Below are positions 25,805 to 33,900 of a stretch of 45,495 nt of DNA, one piece after another. Under the pieces are notes generated by a model. It saw only the letters and a list, made by a program, of their open reading frames with translations. It ran no database searches and was not told the DNA's origin. Both the position numbers and the translations under genes were made by a program. Origin of the DNA: Lachnospiraceae bacterium NE2001 (GTDB taxonomy: Bacteria > Bacillota > Clostridia > Lachnospirales > Lachnospiraceae). Numbering within the stretch: position 1 is the stretch's first letter; each line of letters starts with the position of its first letter. The stretch lies in contig FOEK01000004.1 of NCBI GenBank assembly GCA_900110635.1, positions 186,270-231,764 of the forward strand, given 5' to 3'.

Positions 25805-25858
25805 ATGTGCAATGGGGACTGTCCCCACTCACACATAGGTCCGTCCCTTTTTGCACAT
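25805..25858. repeat. REP-A palindromic element between nifK-like 2 and hypF
   Basis: Starts ATGTGCAATGGGGAC and ends TTTTTGCACAT; inverted arms around a middle with a second GGTCCGTCCC segment. It directly abuts the stop of the second nifK-like gene and ends about 20 bp before the hypF start. Confidence 0.85.
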
Positions 25859-27054
25859 TAGGTGTTGAAGAACATTATAGAATCATCGTTCATTCTTCCG
25901 GACACTGCAAAATGTGGAAAGTCCACAAAATGTCCGGTATAGCCTGATACATCCAGCAGCCTCTTTATGTCTGCATCAGCGATGATCAGGTCATAGTAGT
26001 TATTTGCTACTAAGTCGGATAGATCATCCTCACCTGTCAGTTTTATATCTCCTGGTTCCATAGCATAATCGCTACTTTGCATAAAGAATGTTGCACAGTT
26101 TATATTTGTAGAGTCAAGTATATTACCACTCGCGGAATCTGTAAGTTTTTGTCTTATTTTTGTTCGTAATTCATTTGACGCAAGCTGCGAATGGATAATC
26201 AAAACGCTAAGCGACTCTTTATTTGAAGCATTGTTTTCATCTAATAATGAATCTCCATTTGATGATAGTTTTTTACTTAGTAGTAAATCAATACTATCAT
26301 TCACTTCATTAATAACAGATTCAGGTATAAATGGAAAACCTATATCGTATGGAATGCCATACTCTTCTTTTAAATACTCAGCCGTCCTTAATCCTGCCAC
26401 GCTAACAACTAGGTTTTTTTCAATATTCTGAATGTTTTTTATGGCATCTAGTCCTGAACCAAGACCATAGATTATCGGATTATCTATACCTTCTTTTTTT
26501 GCCATTTCAAGCAAAGGCTCAGCAGTAGCAAATCCTGTTTCAAGTGGTGTTGCGCCAAGAATTCCCGTGAAAGACAGGGGACGGTTCTCTGTCTTTTCGG
26601 TCCCTGTCTTTCCGGCGAACTCTTTGAAAAGGTTCAGCCAGGCCTCCTGCTCACCCTCGTCATAGTAACGAGTACCGATTGCATTTATGGTAATAGCTGG
26701 TATACCTAGTTTTTTCTCAGCCATACGTTTAAGCGCTTTCATATCGGTTCCGATTACCGCAGGGACGGGAGTTGCGATGATAGCTGCGAACTCGCCCCCA
26801 ATCTGGTCGTATGCCTTGGACAGTTTTTCGATCAGGCGGTCGTCGCGACCCATTATGGCGTCCATATCGCGAAGGCCTGCACTGAATACAGCACTTTTCT
26901 TCGTGAACCAGCGAGGTTCATCGAAACCGCATATGTTTCCGGAGCAGCCTCCCGCATCGCATATGACGATGAGGCCTCCTAGTTCATATAGTACTCCGCA
27001 GGCGCCAGACTGATCTGGTGCGAAGGGAGACAGATATTTCAACATTTTCTTCAT
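25858..27054 (-). CDS. NifK-like nitrogenase component 1 protein (set 2)
   Basis: 398 residues of the oxidoreductase/nitrogenase component 1 superfamily (NifD/K, BchN/B, CfbD relatives). The N-terminal region carries Cys19 (SGACGVLYELGG) and Cys37 (DAGGCSGN), matching the first two cluster cysteines of NifK, plus extra Cys32 and Cys42. FDEPRW and DAIMGRDDR follow as in NifK. The third NifK cysteine position is Pro (TPVPAVIGTD). An in-frame REP-B element encodes part of residues 148-162. A polar Asn/Ser insertion lies near 265-285. It is 28 bp after the nifD-like gene of set 2 and should pair with it. Function is unknown; not a true dinitrogenase. Confidence 0.85.
   Translation of the reverse strand: MKKMLKYLSPFAPDQSGACGVLYELGGLIVICDAGGCSGNICGFDEPRWFTKKSAVFSAGLRDMDAIMGRDDRLIEKLSKAYDQIGGEFAAIIATPVPAVIGTDMKALKRMAEKKLGIPAITINAIGTRYYDEGEQEAWLNLFKEFAGKTGTEKTENRPLSFTGILGATPLETGFATAEPLLEMAKKEGIDNPIIYGLGSGLDAIKNIQNIEKNLVVSVAGLRTAEYLKEEYGIPYDIGFPFIPESVINEVNDSIDLLLSKKLSSNGDSLLDENNASNKESLSVLIIHSQLASNELRTKIRQKLTDSASGNILDSTNINCATFFMQSSDYAMEPGDIKLTGEDDLSDLVANNYYDLIIADADIKRLLDVSGYTGHFVDFPHFAVSGRMNDDSIMFFNT
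26569..26612. repeat. REP-B element in frame inside nifK-like 2
   Basis: Arms GAAAGACAGG (26569-26578) and CCTGTCTTTC (26603-26612) with GGGGACGGTTCTCTGTC between them, the same core as the intergenic copy at 34968-35027. It encodes a linker (about KTGTEKTENRPLS) where the set-1 paralogue has a shorter unrelated loop. Confidence 0.85.
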
Positions 27055-27078
27055 GTTTATTCTTCCATCTTATAAAAA

Positions 27079-27107
27079 GTTGTCAGTTGTTACGCTCCCG
27101 TGACAAC
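27079..27107. repeat. Repeat C, copy at the 3' end of nifD-like 2
   Basis: 29-bp element starting GTTGTCAG and ending CCCGTGACAAC, with inverted termini. It overlaps the stop codon and the last seven codons (LSRERNN) of the nifD-like gene of set 2. Two tandem relatives lie at 37891-37948. Confidence 0.85.
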
Positions 27108-28417
27108 ATCTCGTCAAGGCGTTCGAAGAGTTTGATTACGGCGTCGTATCCAAATGGCTGGTTGTCGTCGCACCACTCCACTGCAGGTTTATCTGGGTGA
27201 TAGTACATAGCGTCGGAGCCAATACATATATCAATCTTATCTTTATCGGATGTTTCATCGTTCAGACTCTTAGAGTGTTCTGTTCCAAAATCCATCATTG
27301 TCGGTGAAAGGTTGGAATAAACCTTTGTATCCGGACTGAGCTGGGCCAGACGTTTCAGGAATCGGAAATTGAGTTCACCCACCGTGGCGAAGATCTCACT
27401 CACCTTAAAGCCTTCCTCAACCAGCATCAGCGAAAGCTCGATAGGATCTGCATTTGTAATCTCTCCAACCGAGAAGGTAAGGGCGCCATATTTTGCCCTG
27501 AAATCATCTATAGTTTTCCTTGCATTCTGGTAGTACACTGAGTCATCAAGCTTTGCCCCCAGTGCATCTCCCAGAGATTTGTATTGGTTATGAATCTTGT
27601 CAATCCTGTAAAGCCGAAGGAGCTCGATAAATGGTATTCCCAGTCGTTCCTGCATATTTTGCGCAGCCGCACGAGCTTCAGGGTTAAGAACAAGATTGAA
27701 GTTCGCCTTTGACATTTCACTATAATCATCAAATGTCTCGCATCTGGAAAGCTCCCGGATGTTTTTCACGCCAAGGGATCTCATCAGCAGATAGATCTCC
27801 GAGGAATCAAAAAGCGGAGTGAAATATCCCATAATGTTTATATCCGCGGAGTTCCTCTTCTCCTGCTTCTCCAGGAGGGAATACACACTGGTTCTGACCG
27901 CGGCCATAGGCGGAAGGCGCATCTCACGAGTGAGGGCATACATATAGCAGGCAACCGCTGGCACTCCAGTCTTTTCAGTCACCTTGCGGCAAACCCGCTC
28001 CATATCCGTGCCCAGCAAAGCATCGACGCAAGTGATGCAGATCATAATCGCTGAAGGCTTCTTCTTCAGAACTTCAAGAAGTTCCTCAGCAGCCTGTGGG
28101 ATCTTGGTCAAATGACGGCCTGTTACGATATCTGTGTCATCCAGCAGCTGAAAGAAAAACTTATCTTTATACTCAGGCGCTGTTCTGAAAAGCGAGGTGT
28201 TTCGGCCACAGCAGCCTGGTGAAACAAGCAGCATCACAGACTCCGGCACGGCAAGTCCCGCCCTTTTTACTCCGAAACCCTTAGCGCCAGGCGAATTAAA
28301 ATACAAGGTTGCTGGCGAGCTGTAGATAAGGTGATCTGAAGATTTCATTTCACCTGGAAGCCCCGAAAGGCCAAGCTCCGCCAATTCTTTAGTTGTCTTA
28401 CAAAACGGTTTATTCAT
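27083..28417 (-). CDS. NifD-like nitrogenase component 1 protein (set 2)
   Basis: 444 residues, nitrogenase component 1 superfamily. The position of the first NifD cluster Cys appears to be Asn/Ser (NSPGAKGF). The second is present as Cys69-Cys70 (SPGCCGRN) and the third as Cys130 (CVDALLGTD, matching the NifD CxxxxxGxD pattern). The FeMo-cofactor Cys position falls in NPEARAAAQ and the cofactor His position in NQPFGYDAV (Phe), so both ligands look absent. This protein therefore resembles a reductase half rather than a dinitrogenase. It is 84 bp after nifH-like 2 and 28 bp before nifK-like 2. The last residues come from repeat C. Confidence 0.83.
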   Translation of the reverse strand: MNKPFCKTTKELAELGLSGLPGEMKSSDHLIYSSPATLYFNSPGAKGFGVKRAGLAVPESVMLLVSPGCCGRNTSLFRTAPEYKDKFFFQLLDDTDIVTGRHLTKIPQAAEELLEVLKKKPSAIMICITCVDALLGTDMERVCRKVTEKTGVPAVACYMYALTREMRLPPMAAVRTSVYSLLEKQEKRNSADINIMGYFTPLFDSSEIYLLMRSLGVKNIRELSRCETFDDYSEMSKANFNLVLNPEARAAAQNMQERLGIPFIELLRLYRIDKIHNQYKSLGDALGAKLDDSVYYQNARKTIDDFRAKYGALTFSVGEITNADPIELSLMLVEEGFKVSEIFATVGELNFRFLKRLAQLSPDTKVYSNLSPTMMDFGTEHSKSLNDETSDKDKIDICIGSDAMYYHPDKPAVEWCDDNQPFGYDAVIKLFERLDEMLSRERNN

Positions 28418-28449
28418 CTATTTTTCCATCTATCATTCATTATCGTAAA

Positions 28450-28502
28450 ATGTGCAAAAGGGGACAGACCTATGTGCAATGGGGTCTGTCCCCATTGCAC
28501 AT
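28450..28502. repeat. REP-A element, 53-bp exact copy 1
   Basis: Starts ATGTGCAAAAGGGGACAG and ends CCATTGCACAT; identical in all 53 bases to 39793-39845. It touches the stop codon of nifH-like 2. Confidence 0.92.
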
Positions 28503-29257
28503 TATTGGTCTTCGTCGATGAGGAGCTGGGCCAGAGCCAGGAAGCGTTTGCTTACTTCCAGGGTTGGGTCGCCTTCGATGACTGTCTTGCCCATATCCTC
28601 GTAGTGGATTATATCGTTGGTTCGTGGGATGTCTGCCACGATGTCAAGACCGGCAGACTCAGCGAAGGCGCGTACCTTCTCTTCTTCTCCCTCAACTGCA
28701 CGGCGATTCATTACAATACCACGAACCTTTGCGTAGCTTCTATCCTCAAAGTTCTTCACTGCAGTATTTATGTTATTGGCAGCGTAAAGTGCCATCTTCT
28801 CGCCAGAGGTTACTATCAGCACCTTGTCAGCATATCCTTCTCTGATCGGAGCAGCGAATCCGCCGCAGACTACATCGCCCAGGACGTCATAAAGAACAGC
28901 ATCAGGCTGATATTTTTTGTAAAGCTCCAGCTCTTCTAATAGGGAAAATGTAGTGATTATGCCTCGTCCTGCGCAGCCAAGTCCAGGTGTTGGGCCGCCT
29001 GTTTCGATACACACGACTCCACCGAAGCCTTCCTTTGTGATTTCATCAAGGGACGTTGGTTCCTCGCCAGTATCGCGCATATAATTCATAACCGGAGTTA
29101 CTGGCTCACCATTCAGCAGATTTGCTGTGGAGTCAGCCTTCGGATCACACCCTATCTGAATTACCTTTTTTCCAAGTGTAGCAAGGGCTGCGGAGAGGTT
29201 GGAGGTCACTGTGGACTTTCCAATCCCGCCTTTGCCATAAACTGCAATCTTTATCAT
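28502..29257 (-). CDS. NifH-like ATP-dependent iron-sulfur reductase (set 2)
   Basis: 251 residues, NifH/BchL/CfbC family. P-loop GKGGIGKS at 8-15, switch I CDPKADST, cluster ligands Cys95 (GLGCAGRG) and Cys131 (GDVVCGGF, in the switch II DVLGD region). The Arg of CAGRG, the ADP-ribosylation site in true NifH, is kept. As a homodimer bridged by one [4Fe-4S] it should pass electrons to the NifD/K-like pair that follows with ATP hydrolysis. It lacks the C-terminal extension of nitrogenase NifH, as do short maturation-type relatives. GAGGAAAG ribosome site. It is about 60% identical by eye to set 1. Confidence 0.92.
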   Translation of the reverse strand: MIKIAVYGKGGIGKSTVTSNLSAALATLGKKVIQIGCDPKADSTANLLNGEPVTPVMNYMRDTGEEPTSLDEITKEGFGGVVCIETGGPTPGLGCAGRGIITTFSLLEELELYKKYQPDAVLYDVLGDVVCGGFAAPIREGYADKVLIVTSGEKMALYAANNINTAVKNFEDRSYAKVRGIVMNRRAVEGEEEKVRAFAESAGLDIVADIPRTNDIIHYEDMGKTVIEGDPTLEVSKRFLALAQLLIDEDQ

Positions 29258-29305
29258 ATCTTTCCTCTTCTATCTGTTATATTTATGTCCAGCACGATTA
29301 TCATT

Positions 29306-29890
29306 TCAGTCTTTTTCTCGCACCTCGAGTTCAACTGTCATAGTTTTACCTCTCCTGGTTTTAATAGGAGGAAGTATTATAACATCTTCATTAAAGTCTC
29401 GCACCTCGATATGGCCGTCCCGACCTAGTTCATCTGTCAGGAGGAAACGATTTCCTTCCTCATCAATGCAAATGGAAAAGACAAGCTTTGGAATATATAA
29501 CCTATAAAAATGTCTTGTGATATATTCCCACTGAAGCTCTTCTTCCCGTTCCTTGATTCTGACATAAAGGAGCCTCGTTTTATCGAAAAATCGCTCCTTA
29601 TACTTATTCTCTTCGAAAACGGGCGTAAACCTTTTTATATTTCTCTTCGCATCTATTCCTGGTGAAATGAGAGCGTAAGGAAGCGCCCACACGCCGTAGT
29701 CAAGAAGTCCGAGTAGGGCAAACCATTTCCATGGGGATATCAGAAAACCAACGGCTACAATAATACCCCCGAAAAATGGTACTCCTGAGCTTTTCGTAAA
29801 AAATACTGTATAATAGCAAAGCCCCATAAAGAAGAAGCCAATAAGCTCGATGAGTATATATAATACTATATGTCCTGTCGTGATGATCAT
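29306..29890 (-). CDS. Unknown membrane-anchored protein between the two nif-like sets
   Basis: About 194 residues. I prefer ATG 29890 (GGAG five bases upstream) to the GTG at 29896. Three hydrophobic helices occupy about residues 3-80, followed by a charged cytoplasmic domain (90-194) rich in Arg/Glu (KEREEELQWEY) with beta-like strands (KLVFSICIDEEGNRFLLTDELG). No cysteine cluster motif is present, so no obvious metal site. It lies 17 bp after nifK-like 1 and 48 bp before nifH-like 2, clearly inside the run. It could anchor the reductase to the membrane. I do not recognise the family. Confidence 0.68.
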   Translation of the reverse strand: MIITTGHIVLYILIELIGFFFMGLCYYTVFFTKSSGVPFFGGIIVAVGFLISPWKWFALLGLLDYGVWALPYALISPGIDAKRNIKRFTPVFEENKYKERFFDKTRLLYVRIKEREEELQWEYITRHFYRLYIPKLVFSICIDEEGNRFLLTDELGRDGHIEVRDFNEDVIILPPIKTRRGKTMTVELEVREKD

Positions 29891-29907
29891 ATTCACTCCA
29901 TACGATT

Positions 29908-31140
29908 TTATTTCAACGCCTCAGCTAGTGCACGACCCAAAGAAGTTTCGCTAAGAGGCCTTCCAATCAGCTGAACTTCCTCTTTAAGAAAGCATCTTCC
30001 GGAAAATGCCATATGAGGCAGTCTGATAAATGTCTTCCCGCTGCAGAGAGGTTCAAACAGCGGATCCCCGATGATTATATCTGACTTAGATATCTCCTGT
30101 TCCAGGATATCCTCATCATCGCACGATACGTCGTCTAACGCATCATTATATAGTTGCATTTCATTCTCATTATGAATCTCTGGATTACTATTCTTGCCAG
30201 AGATTAACACTTCCATATATCCGTCTCCAACACTTTCCAGAACCCTTGCAGGCACCTTGTACTCAGCATAGATGGCATTTGCCAGAGACCTGGACAATAT
30301 GCTTTCGCCAATTACGGCAATCCTCTTTCCACAAGGAACCATCATCTTAACGCCCTTAAACCTGGCGCCTTCTTTCACGGCAATCTTCAGATTTATACAG
30401 AGCACCGACGTGGCTTCCTCACCACCAAGAGGGGCACCGACCACATATGGAATCCCGTAGGTTTCAAATAGATACTCCGCAAGCGGAATCCCCGTGGAAG
30501 CAACCACCAGACTTGCGTCCGCCTCAGAAAGATGCTGAATCTGTTCCAAGGAAGAATCAATTCCAACTGTTGCATTTATCTGAAATTCATGCTCTGCCAG
30601 CCATTTTCTGATATCCTGGACAGTACCCTCCAACGGAAAATCCAGAGGCGTAAGTCCCAGAACATTTACAAGTCCTGCGTGCGCCTTGTCAGCTGGTTTT
30701 GTAAAATGCTTCGCCAGCTCGAGATATGCATTTCCAGCGCCAGTAATATAGCTCTGCATTCCGTTGGTCTTCACGTTGAAACTGGGGATGCCAGTCTCCG
30801 ACTCAACCTCGTAGGCTATAGCCTCCAGATCTACGCCCGTCATAGCGGGAAGCGGTGAAGCGCAGATTGCCACAAAGTTAGGTTTCAGCTCCTCTGCCGC
30901 CAGCACGAGATCGTGAACGAAACGTTCGTCATTCCCCATTATTGCATCCTTCTCAGTGAAACCGGAAATGTACATCATGCTATCCTTATCGTACCATCGG
31001 GGCTCGTCGTGAGTCGTGTAGGTAGAGTTGCAGCCCGACGCGTCGTGAATCACGGTCATCCCGCCGTACTCATATAGAGCCGAGCAGAACCCTGAGGTGT
31101 CTGCGGCATATATTGATATTCTCCTTGCAGTTTGGTTCAT
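29908..31140 (-). CDS. NifK-like nitrogenase component 1 protein (set 1)
   Basis: 410 residues, paralogue of 25858-27054. Cys19 (SGFCSALYEYGG) and Cys37 (DASGCNST) match the first two NifK cluster cysteines; HDEPRWYDK and EKDAIMGNDER follow. A third Cys93 lies in AICASPLPAMTG, three residues before the NifK Cys153 position, which is Pro. Set 2 lacks Cys93. A polar acidic insertion (about 310-345) separates the last two domains. It begins 9 bp after the nifD-like gene and is certainly co-translated with it. I infer it is the beta partner of a heterotetrameric reductase; substrate unknown. Confidence 0.87.
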   Translation of the reverse strand: MNQTARRISIYAADTSGFCSALYEYGGMTVIHDASGCNSTYTTHDEPRWYDKDSMMYISGFTEKDAIMGNDERFVHDLVLAAEELKPNFVAICASPLPAMTGVDLEAIAYEVESETGIPSFNVKTNGMQSYITGAGNAYLELAKHFTKPADKAHAGLVNVLGLTPLDFPLEGTVQDIRKWLAEHEFQINATVGIDSSLEQIQHLSEADASLVVASTGIPLAEYLFETYGIPYVVGAPLGGEEATSVLCINLKIAVKEGARFKGVKMMVPCGKRIAVIGESILSRSLANAIYAEYKVPARVLESVGDGYMEVLISGKNSNPEIHNENEMQLYNDALDDVSCDDEDILEQEISKSDIIIGDPLFEPLCSGKTFIRLPHMAFSGRCFLKEEVQLIGRPLSETSLGRALAEALK

Positions 31141-31149
31141 ATTTTCACC

Positions 31150-32628
31150 CTATAAACAGCTGGCACAGCCAATTCCCTTGTGGCTGATGAGCTTCTTTGT
31201 ATCCTTTGGTGTGTTAAATGCTTCTACTAACGCCTCTGCCATTCGGCATATACCATCCAGCCCATACATTCCACCGCCATCCGCAATGTTGACGAAGTAT
31301 GGTGTATGTGTGAAGTAGGCAGCCTTCTGACCGATGGCAAGATGCTCAACCGTCTGGCTGGATGCCTTTCTCTTTTCATCAAATGGCGCCTGGCCCGATG
31401 ATTCCCCTTCATACTCGTTGTCAGCAAATCTCATAGCCGGATCCATTGTTGGATATATCTTCATTTCCGGACAAAGCTTAAGCAGTTCATCGTAAGCCGC
31501 ACGCTCCTCCTTCTGGAAGATATCCGTGTAGATGGTTGTAACATTGAAACCATACTTAGTAAGAAGCAGCGCAAGCCCCAGCGGACGAGGGGTAGCTGAG
31601 TAATCGATTACGATCGGTGTATCCTGTATCAGTGCCTGAGCCTCTTTCAGTGCCGTTTCAGCCAGCTTCTTTTTCTCCTTGATATATTCCGCCACCTTTG
31701 ACCTTATTTCTTCAGATGCTATCTTTTCTACATATTCTTCGTTTATTCTGTTATCTTTGCTTTCTTTATTTTCTATGTTTTCCTCATCTGCTCCCAGAAG
31801 AAATCCGACTAACTTCCAGACATTTTCCTCGCACTCGTCAAAATCATAGCTGATAGGCAGATAGCTCCACTCAGCTCCTATCTTGGCACTGAGCTTCCTA
31901 ACTCCCACATTTGCTACGGGCAGATATGAAATGAGTCTCGAAGCACTCCCTAGCGAGAGATACTCGTCGTAGCTCTGGCAGGAATTGATCTCCCATATCT
32001 CCTGCCCAGCCATCCGGGCTATCTCAAATATATCCGACGTTCTGTCAGTCTCCCTGTCACAGCCAACAAGCCCCACAAGCTTCTCGTTCTTTGGAAGAGG
32101 CTCAATCGGTGCATAGAGACTGGCCTTCATCATCGCATCCGGCGAGATAGACTTTCTCATAGTCGGTGTCATATAACAGTCCACAAATGTGGTTCCTGGA
32201 AACCTCTCCGACAGCTCGTCGGCAATCACTCTGAAATCACAGCCTTCGAACATATGCATACAGCTAAGGTACACCAGTACGCACCTTGGGCGGTTTTCCA
32301 TCTTTTCTACAATATGGGCGACACCCTCGACTACCCTCGATTCCATTTCACCATTCCACATATCCTTCTCGCGAAGAGACACCCAGGACATGCGGTCCAT
32401 CAGGTTCATCTCGGCCGCGGTAAGGATTACGCCGCGAAGGCAGCCCTGAGCACAGACGTAGACCTGATGTGCCTCAGGAATCAGCATTCCGGTGTGGACG
32501 ATGTTCCACACGCCACGTGCCGGCGGATTGTACTGGAGACCCTCGTAAAATGGGCAGTCAAAATCTATATCCCGCAGAAGCACCGGCTCTGGTATTCTAT
32601 TTTTTTTAGTTCTTAAAGCTTCCAGCAT
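31150..32628 (-). CDS. NifD-like nitrogenase component 1 protein (set 1)
   Basis: 492 residues. Cluster-type cysteines: Cys25 (DCPFYEGL), Cys59/Cys63 (VYVCAQGCLRG) and Cys123 with Cys130 (SCMHMFEGCD). All three NifD P-cluster positions are therefore occupied, unlike set 2. The FeMo-cofactor Cys position falls in PVANVGVRK and the His position in GGGMYGLDG (Met), so those ligands look absent. A charged insertion (about 270-320) and an unusual C-terminus ending GCASCL (two cysteines within the last five residues) are extra. GGAG precedes ATG 32628. It sits 89 bp after nifH-like 1 and 9 bp before nifK-like 1. Confidence 0.87.
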   Translation of the reverse strand: MLEALRTKKNRIPEPVLLRDIDFDCPFYEGLQYNPPARGVWNIVHTGMLIPEAHQVYVCAQGCLRGVILTAAEMNLMDRMSWVSLREKDMWNGEMESRVVEGVAHIVEKMENRPRCVLVYLSCMHMFEGCDFRVIADELSERFPGTTFVDCYMTPTMRKSISPDAMMKASLYAPIEPLPKNEKLVGLVGCDRETDRTSDIFEIARMAGQEIWEINSCQSYDEYLSLGSASRLISYLPVANVGVRKLSAKIGAEWSYLPISYDFDECEENVWKLVGFLLGADEENIENKESKDNRINEEYVEKIASEEIRSKVAEYIKEKKKLAETALKEAQALIQDTPIVIDYSATPRPLGLALLLTKYGFNVTTIYTDIFQKEERAAYDELLKLCPEMKIYPTMDPAMRFADNEYEGESSGQAPFDEKRKASSQTVEHLAIGQKAAYFTHTPYFVNIADGGGMYGLDGICRMAEALVEAFNTPKDTKKLISHKGIGCASCL

Positions 32629-32671
32629 ATCTACTCCATAAGTATATCATTCTAATTTATCAGGCCTCTCA

Positions 32672-32703
32672 ATGTGCTATTAGGGACAGTCCCGACTGCA
32701 CAT
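32672..32703. repeat. Degenerate REP-A element
   Basis: ATGTGCTATTAGGGACAG...GACTGCACAT: the same termini as other REP-A copies with a shortened middle (32 bp). It lies between nifH-like 1 and nifD-like 1. Confidence 0.7.
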
Positions 32704-32717
32704 TCATCTGATGTATC

Positions 32718-33458
32718 TTACTGAGAAACCCTGTCAGCCAGCGCCAGCAGCTTTGCAGCCACATCGCTGTCTGGGAATAGCTCGATAACCGTCTTTCCAG
32801 CCGCCTCAGCCTTTTCAAAGAGAGGACTCCTTGGAATAACTGTGAGGACTTCTGTGTCAAAGTCCTTCGCAAGAGTCTCGGCATTTTCGACCTCATTTTC
32901 CACGCCTCGGCAATTGAGGATGATGCCTCCTAATCTAGCGTAATCACGTTTCTTAAAATTCTCCACCGCCATAGCGATATTGGCCGCAGCGTAGATGGCC
33001 ATCTTCTCACCCGAGGTCACAATGTAAACCTTGTCGGCGTATCCCTTACGCATTGGCATAGTGAAGCCGCCACAAACCACGTCGCCCAGCACGTCGTAGA
33101 TCACAACGTCAGGCTTATATACCTCGTAGGCGCCTTTTTGCTCCAGGGACTCCAGGGCGTTGATGATACCTCGGCCTGCGCAGCCAAGTCCTGGAACTGG
33201 TCCACCAGCCTCAACGCAGAGAACCCCTGCTGTGCTCTCCTTCACCATATCCTGCAGATCAAATGGTTTCCCACTCCTTACAAGATCCAGCACGGTTGTT
33301 ATCTTTTCCTTCGGGCAAAGAAGGGATGTGGAGTCCGCCTTGGGATCGCAGCCAATCTGCATTACTGTGAGGCCCCGCCTCGCAAGCGCCGCAGAAAGAT
33401 TCGATGACAACGTGGATTTACCTATTCCGCCTTTACCATATATTGCAAACTTGATCAT
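32718..33458 (-). CDS. NifH-like ATP-dependent iron-sulfur reductase (set 1)
   Basis: 246 residues, NifH/BchL/CfbC family. P-loop GKGGIGKS at 8-15, CDPKADST switch, Cys93 (GLGCAGRG) and Cys129 (GDVVCGGF) for the bridging [4Fe-4S]. Extra Cys48 and Cys81. Like set 2 it lacks the nitrogenase C-terminal extension. AAAGGAAT ribosome site. It follows the ACT-domain regulator by 36 bp and precedes nifD-like 1. Expected role: ATP-gated electron donor to the D1/K1 pair, possibly also to the second pair. Confidence 0.92.
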   Translation of the reverse strand: MIKFAIYGKGGIGKSTLSSNLSAALARRGLTVMQIGCDPKADSTSLLCPKEKITTVLDLVRSGKPFDLQDMVKESTAGVLCVEAGGPVPGLGCAGRGIINALESLEQKGAYEVYKPDVVIYDVLGDVVCGGFTMPMRKGYADKVYIVTSGEKMAIYAAANIAMAVENFKKRDYARLGGIILNCRGVENEVENAETLAKDFDTEVLTVIPRSPLFEKAEAAGKTVIELFPDSDVAAKLLALADRVSQ

Positions 33459-33472
33459 ATCTTTATTCCTTT

Positions 33473-33519
33473 CAAGACAGGGGACGGTTCTATATTATTC
33501 TGGGGAGTAAACTGTCTTG
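33473..33519. repeat. Diverged REP-B element over the 3' end of the ACT gene
   Basis: CAAGACAGGGGACGGTTC (33473-33490) followed by an imperfect second arm CTGTCTTGG (33511-33519). The ACT-domain gene's stop (33495-33497) and last codons lie between the arms. Confidence 0.6.
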
Positions 33520-33740
33520 GTAGTTACTCCTTCAATTCGACCGATCTTACCAGCAAGGGTATTGATAATATCCTGCTCTGCATCAATGGCGATGCTGATG
33601 ATGCTGATATTCTTCTTCTGGTAGGGAATACCCATTCGGCCGATTATGTACTTGCCATACTCGTGAAGCACGTTATTAATCTCATTTGCCGACTCAGTAT
33701 TCTTAACTATAATTGCGATTACCGCTGCTCTTGTATCCAT
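33495..33740 (-). CDS. TM1266-type ACT-domain iron-only hydrogenase system regulator
   Basis: 81 residues forming one ACT-like alpha/beta domain: strand AAVIAIIVKN, a helix, GKYIIGRMGIPYQKKNISIISIAIDA, and a final strand GVTTKTVYS. The GRMGxPY motif is typical of the small regulator family found next to [FeFe]-hydrogenase and HydEFG genes. AAGGAA lies upstream of ATG 33740. It sits 127 bp after hydE, across a REP cluster, and 36 bp before nifH-like 1. It supports the view that the HydEF genes and the nif-like genes form one regulated unit. Its ligand is unknown. Confidence 0.85.
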   Translation of the reverse strand: MDTRAAVIAIIVKNTESANEINNVLHEYGKYIIGRMGIPYQKKNISIISIAIDAEQDIINTLAGKIGRIEGVTTKTVYSPE

Positions 33741-33826
33741 AAATCATTTCCTTCTCATTTAATTCTTCTATATTCGCCCCGTACCAATCATCTCACGACG
33801 CAACCAAACTTAACATTTATTCAAAA

Positions 33827-33900
33827 ATGTGCAATTGGGGACGGACCTATGTGCAATGGGGACGGACCTATGTGCAATGGGGACGGACCCCATTGCACAT
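33827..33900. repeat. REP-A cluster with three head-to-tail units
   Basis: ATGTGCAATTGGGGACGG, then two ATGTGCAATGGGGACGG units at 21-22 bp period, closed by the inverted arm CCATTGCACAT. Its distal part encodes the last 10-11 residues of HydE. Confidence 0.92.

Noticed and set aside
25784-25828. Upstream start of hypF giving 15 extra residues
   Set aside because: These codons lie largely in a REP-A element and have no ribosome site, whereas GTG 25783 has AAGGAGG at good spacing.
27083-33458. True nitrogenase nifHDK
   Set aside because: FeMo-cofactor ligand positions appear to be missing in both NifD-like proteins, the proteins are short, and no nifB, nifE or nifN is present.
25858-33458. 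Chlorophyll (BchLNB) or F430 (CfbCD) reductase
   Set aside because: No tetrapyrrole, cobalt or nickel chelatase or bacteriochlorophyll gene is nearby; the neighbours are hydrogenase maturation genes.
33827-33900. CRISPR-like array
   Set aside because: Units are contiguous at 21-22 bp with no spacers, and no cas genes are present; they match the REP-A family.
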